DNA of 64,000 bases from Microglena sp. YARC (taxonomy: Eukaryota > Chlorophyta > Chlorophyceae > Chlamydomonadales > Chlamydomonadaceae), in NCBI GenBank assembly GCA_022414725.1, contig CM039462.1, forward strand, positions 13,275,233 to 13,339,232, written 5' to 3'. A program made the position numbers and the translations under genes. Below, in pieces: positions 10,561 through 24,200 of the stretch (position 1 is its first letter; every line of letters begins with the position of its first letter). Under the pieces are notes generated by a model. The model did no database searches and was not told the DNA's origin. It saw nothing but the letters and a program-made list of their open reading frames with translations.

Positions 10561-10847
10561 AAGGTTGGGTCAAACCAGGAACTCAATCTTTCCTCCCCAA
10601 ACTTCTTGGGTATAAGGAGGGTACTTGGGCATGCAACTTAGGCTTAACACCACCTTCAAATTCTCAAACACCAACACAAGCTAGCTCAGCTCAGAATCAG
10701 GACTAGGAAAGGGTGTTTGCTTGACCATGCTGTCAAACTTTGATCAAATCCAAATGTAAACCCACAAATGGAGAGAGCTCGTCGAGGGGATCATTATAGA
10801 CCCTACTTTGACCCCCTTATTATAATGTTTGAAGGAGATATGGGCCT

Positions 10848-10876
10848 TTGGGGGGGGGGGGGGGGGGGGGGGGGGG
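10848..10876. repeat. Poly(G) tract
   Basis: G run of about 28 bp. Confidence 0.9.
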
Positions 10877-11924
10877 TAAGGCTGATTACAAAAACTTCCG
10901 GCATAGGTATGTGAAAAAAACTTCCTAAGGGCCCCCTGAATTATAGCACAGAATCGGACATTTGATGCTGTTTGCCACGACATGATGCCTATATGAGTAC
11001 ATTTAAGCACTCATTGTACTTCGAATAGCAATTATACATATTATACATCCAGGTCACATTCTCACACGAGCACATCCAAGCATCGCAATTCGCAAAATCG
11101 AAACTTTGCACCTTGGCACTAAGGCAATTTGGCTCATTATTAGAAAATCAAAATCGTGAGAAAATAGCAAAACAAACTTTTGAAAAAAAATGCCCCAAAC
11201 CTCAATTTGATTACAAATTCGAATTCTCTGTTGAATTCTATGATACTCAGCACTAATTTCCTGTTGTTTGGCCAACATATAAGCATAGCAAATTGCGATA
11301 CAAAGTACGGAATTTTGGTGAAAAAAACGCTTTTTTGCAGACGTCATTTTTTGACCTAAATGATAACAAATTCGGATTCCTTGCGAAATTCTATATACCT
11401 TGGCACTAAAATTGAGTTGATTCAGCAAGATGTAAGCATAGTAATTTAGCTTGCGGTGTAATAACAGCGCAAAATCGCTAATTTGACGGTGTTGCACTCT
11501 TCTTACTCCAAGCAAGGGGACACATAGTTTATTATATGAAAATTGTGCATCTTATTTACTTCAACCACATTATCATCAGAGCACACGTTAGCATCACAAG
11601 CCAAAAAAACTACACAATTTGGGGTATTTTGGGCCCAAAGGTAACAATTCACAAGTAAGGATTCAACTTAAAGGTGCCTTGAGCTAACATTGCGAATGAT
11701 AAGTATACCAATACGAGGTTAAACATGTAAAAAGAAAGATTACAAAGGGCTCATGTCCTAGCAGTGAAACAACACCGCCCTAAAGTCGGACTCGAGAAAC
11801 CACCCGCCGTCTTCCGGCAGCGGGGCTCGAAACATGTGTTTGTGAATTGAACGATCCATTTGAAAACATATAAGCATCCAAATCCGTGAAATAGTGTCTT
11901 TGGCACTTGGTCGTTTTGCTACAT

Positions 11925-11990
11925 TTCGCTCATGGACCATAGAGCCACACATGAGGTCGGGAGTTCGAATCTGCCTCGGACAAAAAAATA
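11925..11990 (+). other. tRNA-like sequence with intact B box
   Basis: GGTCGGGAGTTCGAATCTGC fits a T-arm/B box and ends in an A-rich tail. The D arm and anticodon stem do not fold convincingly. Probably a tRNA-derived SINE remnant or a pseudo-tRNA. Confidence 0.2.
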
Positions 11991-12126
11991 CTTTTTCTGA
12001 AAATCGCACTTTTACACACCAAGAAGCCCTGAACTTCATTATTATGTACAGATTCGTGTTCCTCATGACATTCTATTGACCTAAGCACTAACATTGAGTT
12101 ATTTTAGCAAGACACAAGGGCTTCAG

Positions 12127-12178
12127 GGGGGGGCGGGGGGGGGGGGGGGGGGGGGTCCCCCCCCCCCCCCCCCCCCCC
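12127..12178. repeat. Poly(G)-poly(C) foldback
   Basis: A G run of about 28 bp is followed directly by T and a C run of about 26 bp. It would be a perfect hairpin or a collapsed assembly join. Confidence 0.85.
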
Positions 12179-12217
12179 GCTAGTCTTGGCACTTAGGCGT
12201 TTTGACAATGGCTATGG

Positions 12218-12239
12218 CTAAACTAGTAGCTCAAACTTG
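12218..12239 (-). CDS. PPR-cyclin gene, tentative terminal exon 13
   Basis: A 22-bp segment after the pyrimidine-rich acceptor TCGTTTTTAG completes the phase-2 codon left by exon 12. It reads KFELLV and a TAG stop. Many cyclins end the second fold with a short K[YF]-type tail, which fits. An exon this small cannot be proved from sequence alone. Confidence 0.4.
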
Positions 12240-15200
12240 CTAAAAACGAAAAGATTCATGTGACACTACTACACACCTCAATGTCATTTCAATCGCAGCG
12301 GCCAGTTCAGGCAAATGTAACAGTGGAGTCTATGCTACATTGAGGGCGGTAAAAAGACTTGTGTGGAAATTGTTACGCACCTCAATGTCATCTTGATTGC
12401 AGCGGCCAGTTCAGGCAATTCCGGGTTGACATAGCCGGTCATGGTGGTAAGGGTTTTGGGCCAAAGAGGAAGCTGGCCAGTGAGAAGGCGGTGCACATAG
12501 ACCACAGCAGCAGCAGCGATTGAGGGGCGGAAGCTTATGGACTCTGGATGGAGCACCACCTGGGTGGGGTGCGTGTGCGTGTGGGGTGGTGAGTGCGTGT
12601 GGGGTGGGGTGGGGTGGGGTGGGGGGGGGGGGCATTTGTGGAGGGGGAGGGGGGCAAAGGGAAAGTTGGCCAGTGAGTAGGCCGTGGATGTAGACCACAG
12701 CAGCGATTGAGGGGCAGAAGCTGATGGACTCTGGGTGGGGAGTGTGTGCGTGTGTGTGGAAGGGGGCAAAGAAGAAGCTGGCCAGTGGGAAGGCAGTGCA
12801 CGTAGACCACAGCAGCAGCAGCGATTGAGGGGCGGAAGCTTATGGACTCTGGATGGAGCACCACCTGGGTGGGGGGTGTGTGCGGGTGGGGTGGTGAGTG
12901 TGTGTGTGTGGTGGTGGTGATGGTGGTGGTGGGGGGGGGGCATTTGTGGAGGGGGAGGGGGCAAAGGGGAAGTTGGCCAGTGAGTAGGCCGTGGATGTAG
13001 ACCACAGCAGCGATTGAGGGGCAGAAGCTGATGGACTCTGGATGGAGCACCACCTGGGTTGGGTGTGTTTGTGGGTGGGTGGGTGGGTGGGTGGGAGGGG
13101 GGCAGAGAGGAAGCTGGCCAGTGGGAAGGTGGTGGACATACACAGCAGCAGCAGTCATTGAGGGGCAGAAGCTTATGGACTCTGGATGGAGCACCACCAG
13201 GGTGGGGTGTGTTTGTGTGTAGGTGGGTGTGGGGGGAGGGGGGCAGAGAGGAAGCTGGCCAGTGGGAAGGCGGTGGACATACACCGCAGCAGCAGCAGCG
13301 ATTGATGGGTGGGAGCTTATGGAATTTAGATAGAGCACCATCTGCGGATAGATGGATGGATAGATGGATGGACAAACAGAGGGACAGATGGATGTATGGA
13401 TGGAGGGATAGGTGGGTGGATCAATAGATAGATGGATGGACAGACAGAGGGACAGATGGATGGATGGATGGAGGGAGGGAGAGGTGGGTGGATCAATAGA
13501 TAGATGGATGGGCAGAAAGATGGACAGATGGATGGATGGATGGAGGGAGGGAGAGGTGGGTGGATCAATAGATAGATGGATGGACAGAAAGAGGGACAGA
13601 TGGATGGATGGAGGGAGGGAAAGGTGGGTGGATCAATAGATAGATGGATGAACAGACAGAGGGACAGATTGATGGATGGATGGAGGGAGGGAGAGGTGGG
13701 TGGATCAATAGATAGATGGATGAACAGACAGAGGGACAGATGGATGGATGGAGGGAGGGAGGGAGAGGTGGGTGGATCAATAGATAGATGGATGGATAGA
13801 TGGATGGTAGATGGATAGATGGATGGATAGATGGATGGATGGATGGATGGATGGATAGATGGATGGATGGATGGATGGATGGATGGATGGATGGATGGAT
13901 GGATAGATGGATGGACGGATAGATGGATGGATGGATGGATAGATGGATGGATGGATGGATGGATGGATGGATAGATGGATGGATAGATGGATAGATGGAT
14001 AGATGGATGGATGGATAGATGGATGGATGGATGGAGGAAGAGGTGGGTTGATGGATGGATGGATGGATGGATGGATTGATGGATAGATGGATGGATAGAT
14101 AGATGGATGGGTGGATAGATGGATGGATGGATGGATGGATGGATGGATGGATGGATGGATGGATGGATGAATGGATGGAGGAACAGGTGGGTTGATGGAT
14201 GGATGGATGGATGGATGGATGGATGGATGGATGGATGGATGGATGGATGGATGGATGGATAGATGGATGGATGGATGGACATAGGGAAAAATTGATGGAT
14301 AGGTGGGTGTAGGGGTGGGTGGATGGATCGGTGGGTGGAGCAAGGCTGTAAAACACACACACGTGTGTGTCCCATGAATACCGACATGCAAACCTGGGTG
14401 ACTAGATGCATGATTTCCTTCAGCAGCAGGACCTCCTCTGAGGTGGCAGTACAAGAAGCGGGATTGATGCCCACTTACATCAAGTACAGCTAGGCTGTAA
14501 AACACACACACATGTGTGTCCTATTTATACTTGAACTTGAACTTGAACTTGGTTACATAGCTTCAGCCAGCAATTTGGCTGCTCGTCGTCTTCGGCAGTA
14601 AAATAATTATTACCAGGAAAATGTAAACTCGAACAAATCACTTTTTCATTTAAAAAAAATATATTCCACTTCTTCTGAACGAAAAAAACAGTCCCATTTA
14701 TATAGGAAAGCGCACCTGGGTGACAAGAGGGTAGATGGGTGGATGAATGGATGGACAGAGGGACGGATGGCTGGATGGACAAAGGGACGGACGGATGGAT
14801 GGATAGGTGGGTGGAGGGGCGGGTGGTGGGGCAGTGGGTGGAGCTAGGCTGGAAGACACAGACACACACACACACACATGTGTGTGTCCCATTAATACCG
14901 AAATGCGCACCTGAGTGACTAGATGCATGATTTCCTGCAGCAGCAAGACCTCCTCTGAGGTGGCAGTACAAGCAGCGGGATTGATGCCCAGTGCTGGACT
15001 GTAGCCCAGCTGCGTCAAGTACAGCTGTAGGGAATGCAGGATAGGAAGCGTAGTCGTGTCGTGGTTCAATGCGCCCCTCAGATTGGTCTCCGCTGCCTTG
15101 ATGGCATTGACAGGGCATCCTGTGGAGTAGGTTTTAGAGTTCAGGGTTCATGGTTTAGGGTTTAGGGTCTCTGAAGGTTTGATGGCGTTGACAGGGCATC

Positions 15201-18200
15201 CTGTGTAGTAGGTTTTAGAGTTCAGGCTGTAGGTTTTAGGGTCCCTCAGATTGGTCTTAGACTTCAGGCTTTAGGGTCTAGGGTTTAAGGGTCCCTCAGA
15301 TTGGTCTCCGCTGCCTTGATGGCATTGACAGGGCATCCTGTGGAGTAGGTTTTAGAGTCCAGGCTTTAGGGTTTAGGGTCCCTCAGATTGATCTCAACTG
15401 CCTTGATGGAATTGACAAGTCATCCTGTGGAGTAGGTTTTAGAGTTAAGGGCTTAGGGTCCCTCAGATTGGTCTCTGCAGCTTGGAATGGACAGGGCATC
15501 CTGTGGAGCAGGGTCTAGGGTGTAGGGTTGAAGATCTCCCAGACACTGCACATTGAGAGGGTCTTCGGCACCCTTTTCTGTACCCCTACCGCACCCTTAT
15601 ACACCCAGAATACACCCTTTCAAGCCAAGCCAACAAATTTTGAGGGTCTTCGGCACCCTTTTCTGCACCCCTCCCAGCCAAAATGCACCCTTTACATATA
15701 TCATGTCATCACATGATATGATATTACATTACCTTACACTGCATTACATTACATTTCATTTTAAAGTCTGCTTGACACCGCGAGGGTGTATGAGACTCTG
15801 TGCTTTAAACAAAAAGAAAAAGCACCCACAAAGCAAAAAAAAACATTAAATCAGGTGTGTGTCGAGGACAAACAAACCAAACTCCCAATATGATGCCGGC
15901 AGTCTGACTATGCCAATTTCCCCCTCTATCTACAAATCAAAATCAACTGCAATTACCTGTTTCTTGTGCGATGGCAGCAACAGTAGTATACTAGGCTGAC
16001 TTTCATAACCTGTCACATCTAACACAACAACACAAAATGGCTCCAACTGCAATTACCTATTTCTTGTGCGATGGCATCGGCAGTAGTATACTAGGCTGAC
16101 TTTCACAACCTGTCACAAAAAACGAAACTGCCATTACCTGTTTACTGTGTGATAGCATCAACGGTAATGTAACAGGGTGACTTTCACAACCTGTCACATC
16201 TAAACAACAACAAAAATGGCTCCAACTGCAATTACCTGTTTCCTGTGCGATGGCATCAACCCTGACCACAGGCATTGGGTTGGACAGCTGCCCATACTGC
16301 GGGCCATGGTGTGCTCTCTGCTCACTGGTGATCAGCAGTGCTGCCACAGCTGTCAGCAACCGGATGTCCTCAGGAACCTGGGAGTGGGTGTGGGTGGGTG
16401 GGTATGGTTGGGTGTGTGGGGGGGTGGAGTGGGGTGGGGGTGGGGGGGTATGGGTTGGTGTATGTGTGTGGGGGGGAGGGAGGGGGTAGCAGCTTCCATT
16501 CAGCTCCATTAGCCAGTGACTGGGTCAAGCCTAAAGCTTGCAGCTGCATTTGAATGCCTGTCATGTCAGCTTTCATACTCACTAGCTAGATTCAGCTCTG
16601 GTCCAAGAACGGGGCAAGGGAGCTGCCTAGAAGCTGCAACATGTAGTAAAAAAAGAAACAGTATGGGAGGTAGCTACAGGCCGAGGGCAACCTGTTCAGG
16701 TTGTTAAACAGGTGTTCAGGGAGTAAAGCACCAGTTTATGTACATCATTGGTTAAACAAGTAGTTGTTGAACAGGTGCAGCACACCCGCAAGGATTTGAA
16801 CCCCGCACCGTCTTGTTTCAATGAGCTCTACCATTGAGGCATTCTTCAAAACGGGATACTGGGGTTGCACCCAGTCACACAATTTGCGACACGTTACACG
16901 AAGAAAACAAAATTGTGGGAGGTAAAAAATAACTTCCAAGTCCTGCATGGTCATTACTGTACCTATCAGCTGCAGCGCATTGTGGCTGACGATAGAATGT
17001 AAACTCAATTTGCAGAGGGTTGCACTGGGGTTGATCCCAATCACTCAATTTGTGATGCATTGCACAAAAGAAAACAAACGTTTGGGAGGTAAAAAACACT
17101 CACTAAGTGCGGCATGGTCATTACTGTATCAGCTGCAGCGCGTTGTGGCTGACAATGGGAGGTAAACTCAATTTGCAGAGGGTTGCACTGGGGTCAAACC
17201 CAATCACTCAATGTGTGATGCGTTGCACGAAGAAAATAAAAGTGTAGGCCGGTGTGGGAGGTAAAAACAACTCACCAAGTGCGGAATGGTCATTACTGTG
17301 TCAGCTGCAGCGCGATGTGGCTGACGATGGGAGGTAAACTCAACTTGCAGCGGTTTGCACTGGGGTAAAACCCAATCAATCAATTTGTGACACGTTGCAC
17401 GAAGAAAACAAAAGTGTGGGAGCTAAAAGAAACTTACCAATTGCGGCATGGTCATCACTGTGTCTATCAGCTACAGCGCGTTGTGGCTGACGATGGGGGG
17501 TAGATTCAATTTGCAGCGGGTTGCACTGGGGTTGATCCCAATCAATAAATTTGTGATGCATGGCACAGAGAAAACGAAAGTGTGGGAGGTAAAAAAATCA
17601 CTCACCAAGTGCGGCATGGTCATCACTGTGTCTATCAGCTACAGCGCGTTGTGGCTGACGATGGGAGGTAGATTCAATTTGCAGCGGGTTGCACTGGGGT
17701 TGATCCCAATCAATAAATTTGTGATGCATGACACAGAGAAAACGAAAGTGTGGGAGGTAAAAAACACTCACCAAGTGCGGCATGTGATGCGTTGCACGAA
17801 GAAAACAAAAGTGTGGGAGGTAAAACAACTGCATAGATCTGGCGTCTACGGGCCGACCAACTTACCAAGTGCGGCATGGTCATCACTGTGTCTATTAGCT
17901 GCAGCACGTTGTGGCTGACGATGGGAAGTAGACTCAATTTGTGGCAGGTTGCACTGGGGTCAAACCCAATCACTCAATTTGTGACGCGTTGCACGAAGAA
18001 AACAAAAAGTGTAGGAGGTAAACAAAACTCACCAAGTGCGGCATGGTCATCACTGTGTCTATTAGCTGCAGCGCGTTGTGGCTGACGATGGGAGGTAGCT
18101 GCAGGCCATGAGCCACCCTGAAGAGAAGTGCTGCAAGATCAGGTCGAAAACTGAGGTAGGCCAGGTCCACCGCTGCCAGGTTGAACGAACGTGTAGCCTC

Positions 18201-21200
18201 GAACTGAAGGACATGGCCGAAACAGGCGGCGCAGTGCACCTCCACGTTCTGCTCATGGTCCAATCCATACTGCAACCACTTGTTGCCAGACTGCAGGTTC
18301 ACAACAGCTGCCTGGGCAGAGAAGGCTTCCAGAGCACTCTGGAGCATGCCCTGAAACAGCCATCGGCCGACTAGTGGGCCAGTGCTTTGTATCCGATCGA
18401 TTTTGGAGGCCTCGGGCAGTATCTGGAACGGTGACCTGCGATCAAGTTAAAGTACACATTGTTACTCTCAGCTACTTGTTTCCAGACTGCAGGTTCACAA
18501 CAGCTGCCTGGGAAGAGAAGGCATCCAGAGCACTCTGGAGCATGCCTTGAAACAGCCATCGGCCGACTAGTGGGCCAGTGCTTTGTATCCGATCGATTTT
18601 GGAGGCCTCGGGCAGTATCTGAAATGGCGACCTGTGATCGAGTTAAAGTACACATTGTTACATCCAGCTACTTTTTTTCCAAATCCACAGTGTTATAACA
18701 AAGTGTACAGCAGTACTGCAGTTAAAAACTGGAGAGACACATACATGAGAGAGGATTCGTTACATAAACTCAGATAATCCTTTCCGAGGCAGGACAGCAG
18801 CACTGCCTGCCGACCATCAAATTTTATAACAGAAAGCACGAGGGTTTTAAAGGCACCCCCACAAACCTGGAAAACAAACTAGGTCAGCCAACCACCACGC
18901 ATTTGGGTGTATTATCCCCCCAAATGGGTGAACTAGACCCACTGAATTACTATACTGGCATCGACAAGACAGCGGGTGGTTGCAGGCTCGAGCCCTGACG
19001 GAGTTGAGTTTTACATCTTGTCCCTAAAATGCCAGCTCAGCAACTGCGTACGACTCACAGAGTACAAAGTACGCTATCGGTGCAAGTGGTTACTTGTTTT
19101 CCGAATTCATGGAGAGCATCATCACCTGCGAAATATCTACATCAACCTTCAAATTATTTCATTCAGCTACCAATCGCTACATTCAGCTACATGGAGAGCA
19201 TCATCATCTGTGAAATCTCTACATGCAGCTACCAATCGCTACATTCAGCTACATGCGGAGCATCATCACCTGTGAAATCTCTACATTCAGCTACAAATGA
19301 CTTCATTCAGCTACCAATCGCTACGTTCATCTACATGCAAAGCATCATCACCTGTGAAATATCTACATTCAGCTACCAATCGCTAGATTCAGCTACATGG
19401 AGAGCATCATCACCTGTGAAATCTCTACATTAAGCTACCAATTGCTACATTCAGCTACATGGGGAGCATCATCACCTGTGAAATATCTACATCAACCTAC
19501 AAATTATTTCATTCAGGTATCAATCGCTACATTCAGCTACATGGAGAGCATCATCACCTGTGAAATCGCTACATTCAGCTACATGGAGAGCATCATCACC
19601 TGTGAAACCTCTACATTAAGCTACCAATCGCTACATTCAGCTACATGGAGAGCATCATCACCTGTGAAATCTCTACATTAAGCTACCAATTGCTACATTC
19701 AGCTACATGCAAAGCATCATCACCTGTGAAATATCTACATTCAGCTACAAATGACTTCATTCAGCTAGCAAACGCTACATTCAGCTACATGGAGAGCATC
19801 ATCACCTGTGAAATCGCTACATTCAGCAACCAATTGCTACATTCAGCTACATGCAAAACATCATCACCTGTGAAATATCTACATTCAGCTACAAATGACT
19901 TCATTCAGCTAGCAATCGCTACGTTCAGCTTCATGGAGAGCATCATCACCTGTGAAATCGCTACATTCAGCTACCAATCGCTAGATTCAGCTACATGGAG
20001 AGCATCATCACCTGTGAAACCTCTACATACAGCTACCAATCGCTACATTCAGCTACATGGGGAGCATCATAACCTGTGAAATATCTACATTCAGCTACCA
20101 ATCGCTAGATTCAGCTACATGCAGAGCATCATCACCTGTGAAATCTCTACCTTCAGCTACAAATGACTTCATTCAGCTACCAATCGCTACATTCAGCTAC
20201 ATGGAGGGCATCACCACCGGTGAAATCTCTACATTCAGCTAGAAATCGCTACGTTCAGCTACATGGAGAGCATCATTACCTGTGAAATCGCAGCCAGCCC
20301 AGGACTGCGAGCTTGACTTCTGCAAGACACGAGTTGTCCTGCTGCAGTCCTTTGCCGAAGCGGATGATGACTCTCTCAGGGAGGGATTGGATGCCATTCT
20401 TGGCCACCTTATCTCTGCAGGACAGGTCAGGACAGGACAGGTCAGGAATGGTTAGGCATGCATGCATGCAGGTCAGGCATGGTTAGGCATGGTTAGGCAT
20501 GCATGTAGATCAGGCAAGGTTAGGCATGCATGCAGGTCAGGACGGGTCAGGACAGGTCAGGCATGGTCAGGCATGGTTAGGCATGGTTAGGCATGCATGT
20601 AGATCAGGCAAGGTTAGGCATGCATGCAGGTCAGGACAGGTCAGGACAGGTCAGGCATGGTTAGGCATGCATGCAGGTCAGGACAGGTCAGGACAGGTCA
20701 GGCATGGTTAGGCATGCATGAAGGTCAGGACAGCCATGGTTAGGCATGGTTAGGAATGCATGCATGCAGATCAGGCATGGTTAGGCATGCATGCAGATCA
20801 GGCATGGTTAGGAATGCATGCATGCAGATCAGGCATGGTTAGGCATGCATGCATGCAGATCAGGCATGGTTAGGCGTGCATGCGTGTCACTGAATTCTGA
20901 ATCTACTGAGTACGGTGGCAGTTCAGCCGTGATAGTGAAGAATGGTGATCAAATAATTGGTTAAGAAGCCTGATAGCCATTCTTTCACATAATCATGGAG
21001 GGATTGTACGCCACCCTTTTCCACCTTATCCCTACAGGTCAGCCGTGGTAGTGAAGAATGGTGAACAAATTATATGTGAGAGACAGATAGCCATTCTCTC
21101 ACATATATAATAAGGGATTGAATGCCACCCTTGGCCAGCTTATCCTTACAGGTCAGCCAGGATTGTGGAGAATGGTGAACAAATCATATGTGGGAGACAG

Positions 21201-24200
21201 ATAGCAATTTTTTTATATATTTAGTAAGGGATTGTATGCCACCCTTGGCCAGCTGATCTCTCCAGGTCAGCCAGGATTGTGAAGAATGGTGAACAATCAT
21301 ATGTGGGAGACAGATAGGATTCTCAGATATCAATATATGAGAACCAGCCGGAAAGAGTAACATACAGATATGTTCAAAAGCAACCTGATATCTGAGAGCC
21401 AGGCAAACAGAGTGACCAACCAACCTGATATCTTTATCTCTTTAGAGTGACCAACCAAACTGATATCTTTATCTCTTATATCTCTTATCTCTTTTTGGTT
21501 ACCATTTTGGGTTTATTTGGTTTCGCAGACCCTCTGCTCGTTTAGTTGGTTTAGTTGGTCTGTTGGTTTGGTTGGTTTAGTTGGTTGGTTTAGTTGGTTT
21601 TGCAGACCCTCTGCTCCTGAGCTTGGACTACCACGCGCCTCAGCACATGATCAGCATTCATCACCATCATTGTTTTTACAATCAGATTTTTTTCTTAAAA
21701 GTGGTCTTCCTACACTAGATGTAGACTCAAAGGATTATATGTGATGTAGTGGGGCTTTTAATACTCGTAACTAGGGAGTAGTCATCATCATCATCATCAT
21801 CATCCCTCGTCCAATGAGACACTGTCAAATATGTGGGTTCCAAAAACCTGAGGATGAAATGCATATGTTTGAGTGCCCTTTTTATAATGATATTCGCCTC
21901 CGCTACCAGAAGCTGTTTACAGATATTTATAGGCATGTCCATGAGGATACGGACTTAACCGTATGGAATGTGGAATTCTGCGATTCCACATTCAGAACCT
22001 TTATGAATGGAAATGGCACGTAGACTTTCTGGAGCAACCTAGCCGACTATCTTTCTACTTGTAGAAGAGCAAGACAGGAAGCCCTGGACTGCTTAGTGGC
22101 ACCGTATTTAATTATCCCTTTTTTTCTTCTTGTGACTTCTCATTTGTTAGCTTCTTACCTCCGTCACTGTAAGTGGTTGAGATCTGGGTCCTGCTCTAGG
22201 GGGTTTAATACCAACGCCACCAAAACGGTGGTTGGGAGTTCGGTTTGTTTGTCCTCGACACACCCCTGATGTACTGGGTTTTTTTGCTTTGTGGGTGCTT
22301 TTTCTTTTTGTTTAAAGCACAGAGTCTCAAACACCCTCGCGGTGTCAAGTAGACTTTAACATGTAATGTAATCTGAGAGCCAGGCAAGCAGAGTGACCAA
22401 CCAACCTGATATCTGAGAGCCAGACAAGCAGAGTGACCAACCAACCAACCAACCAGATATGCTCGACCAACCAACCTTATATCTAAGAAACAGCCGAACA
22501 GATATGTTTGAAACCAACCTGACATATTTGAAATCAACCAGATAAACAGATATATTTGAAACCAACCTGATATGTTTGAAACCAACCTGATATGTTTGAA
22601 ACCAACCTGACATATTTGAAACGAACCTGCCACATTTGAAACCAACCAGATAAACAGATATATTTGAAACCAACCTGATATGTTTGAAACCAACCTGACA
22701 TATTTGAAACCAACCAGACATACAGATGTGTTTGAAACCAACCTGACATATTTGAAACCAACCAGACAAACAGATAGGTTTGAAATCAACCTGATGTCTG
22801 AGAACCAGCCGAACAGTTGCGAGGCATAAATTTAGTGGTTTCAATGTTGCTTTCATGGGACCAACACCATCAACTGACGGACTGACGGACAGATACGCTC
22901 AAAACCAACCTGATGTCTGAGAACCAGCCGAACAGAGTGACAGTTGCGAGACATGGATTTAGAGGCTTCAATGTTGCTTCGATTGAGCCAACACCATCGA
23001 CTGACGGAGCTTGGTGCTTCAGTCGATTTTCAGCTAGCGCAACACGATACAGCACCGCGGCCTTCTGCTGAGCACTGCGGATGCCTGTCTCCCACAGAGC
23101 GCCGATAATGGCTGAAGTTGTGCATATGGGGATTTAGATTGTATTAGTAGACATGCATTTTCAACATTCGAACTTCCGATGTAACTTTCTCGCTGCTCAT
23201 TTTCCTTCTTAGCATTCGCGTAGCATATTCGCATTCTCCTGCGTCTGCGCTATCGAATGCTTCCACCTGCTCTTTGTTCCATGCAGTTTCGGTCAACTCT
23301 TCCCGAAACAGCAACCAAACAGGAGCTCATGCTTTCGCAGAGGCAATGCTGCTATCTAAGTCGCCGTCTACAACATCTGACGCGACTCGCAGCAACTTCT
23401 GTGGTCGCAGGGTGGTAGACGGTTACTTTGGTAGCGAGCTGCACCTCTGGGCAGCCGAAAGTATGCACTACCGGACAGAATGCGCCTCTCCCTGGACTTC
23501 CCAACAGGGGGGATGCGAAGCGCACATCCCTGGCGCATTCTTGATGGTCGCTGCCAGGAGCGAAGGCTCCATGCAATCGAGAAAACTCACTAACGAATCC
23601 CCTTTTCCCCCATGCAGGACTCCAGGACAGACACCTGCTCTTTTCAAATCGGGACGCTGCCAGTCACCATATGAACTGGAGCACCCTGGGCTTAACGCCT
23701 CTTATTGCCGACCCTTGACAACCACTGTTCGCGCGCGCCAATCAATTCATGGACCCTGCTAATTTCTGCCAGTTTTTCAAATCCACTCGACAATACCAAT
23801 CCACTTTCGAAAACACCCCCCACGCGCTCTGTTACCCCACGCACCAACTTCATAGCCAGGAGAACGGAAGCACAGGTTGGTCCCCAATCTGCGACCTCAA
23901 AGCTACGCGGAATCAGATTTACGCGGATAGTAGGAGTCAATGCGCTCCTCTCCACCCCGTTTCCCTCCAATGTGCCTCCCGCTATCCTAGCAACACTACC
24001 CTGATGCTCACTCAACACGCTGCTCTCTCCTCTTACGCTGCTCTCTTCCCTTACTCAACTTCTGCTCACAAGCACATGCCCCTTTCTGCTTTCTACCCTA
24101 ACACTAACCATAACCAATACGATGCGTCTCGGCCTACGGGGCTCCAAATCTCACTCCCCGATCAACCTCATGCTCACGACAAGTCTCGAGCTACCTATCA

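Larger units (their letters stand above)
9690..12120. repeat. AT-rich region of degenerate long-period repeats
   Basis: Diverged copies of a module recur at about 9,735, 9,897, 11,230, 11,383 and 12,066. The module contains GAAATTCTAT, then GGCACTA, then a CATATAAGCAT..GGTACAAAGTAC segment. They are interrupted by an unrelated block at 10,190-10,700 and by poly(G) near 10,140 and 10,850. Reading frames of up to about 150 codons exist but look like repeat by-products. No gene called. Confidence 0.55.

Noticed and set aside
13326..14511. Very long minus-strand open frames rich in His-Pro-Ser-Ile
   Set aside because: They arise from the (GGAT)n repeat, whose 4-bp period avoids stop codons; several phases are open equally. 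No gene.
15160..15530. Interstitial telomere (TTTAGGG)n
   Set aside because: The TTTAGGG words are part of the duplicated exon 11 acceptor unit and are not in uninterrupted arrays.
16776..16848. Functional tRNA gene on the minus strand
   Set aside because: A and B boxes fit, but the anticodon stem does not pair; listed only as tRNA-like.
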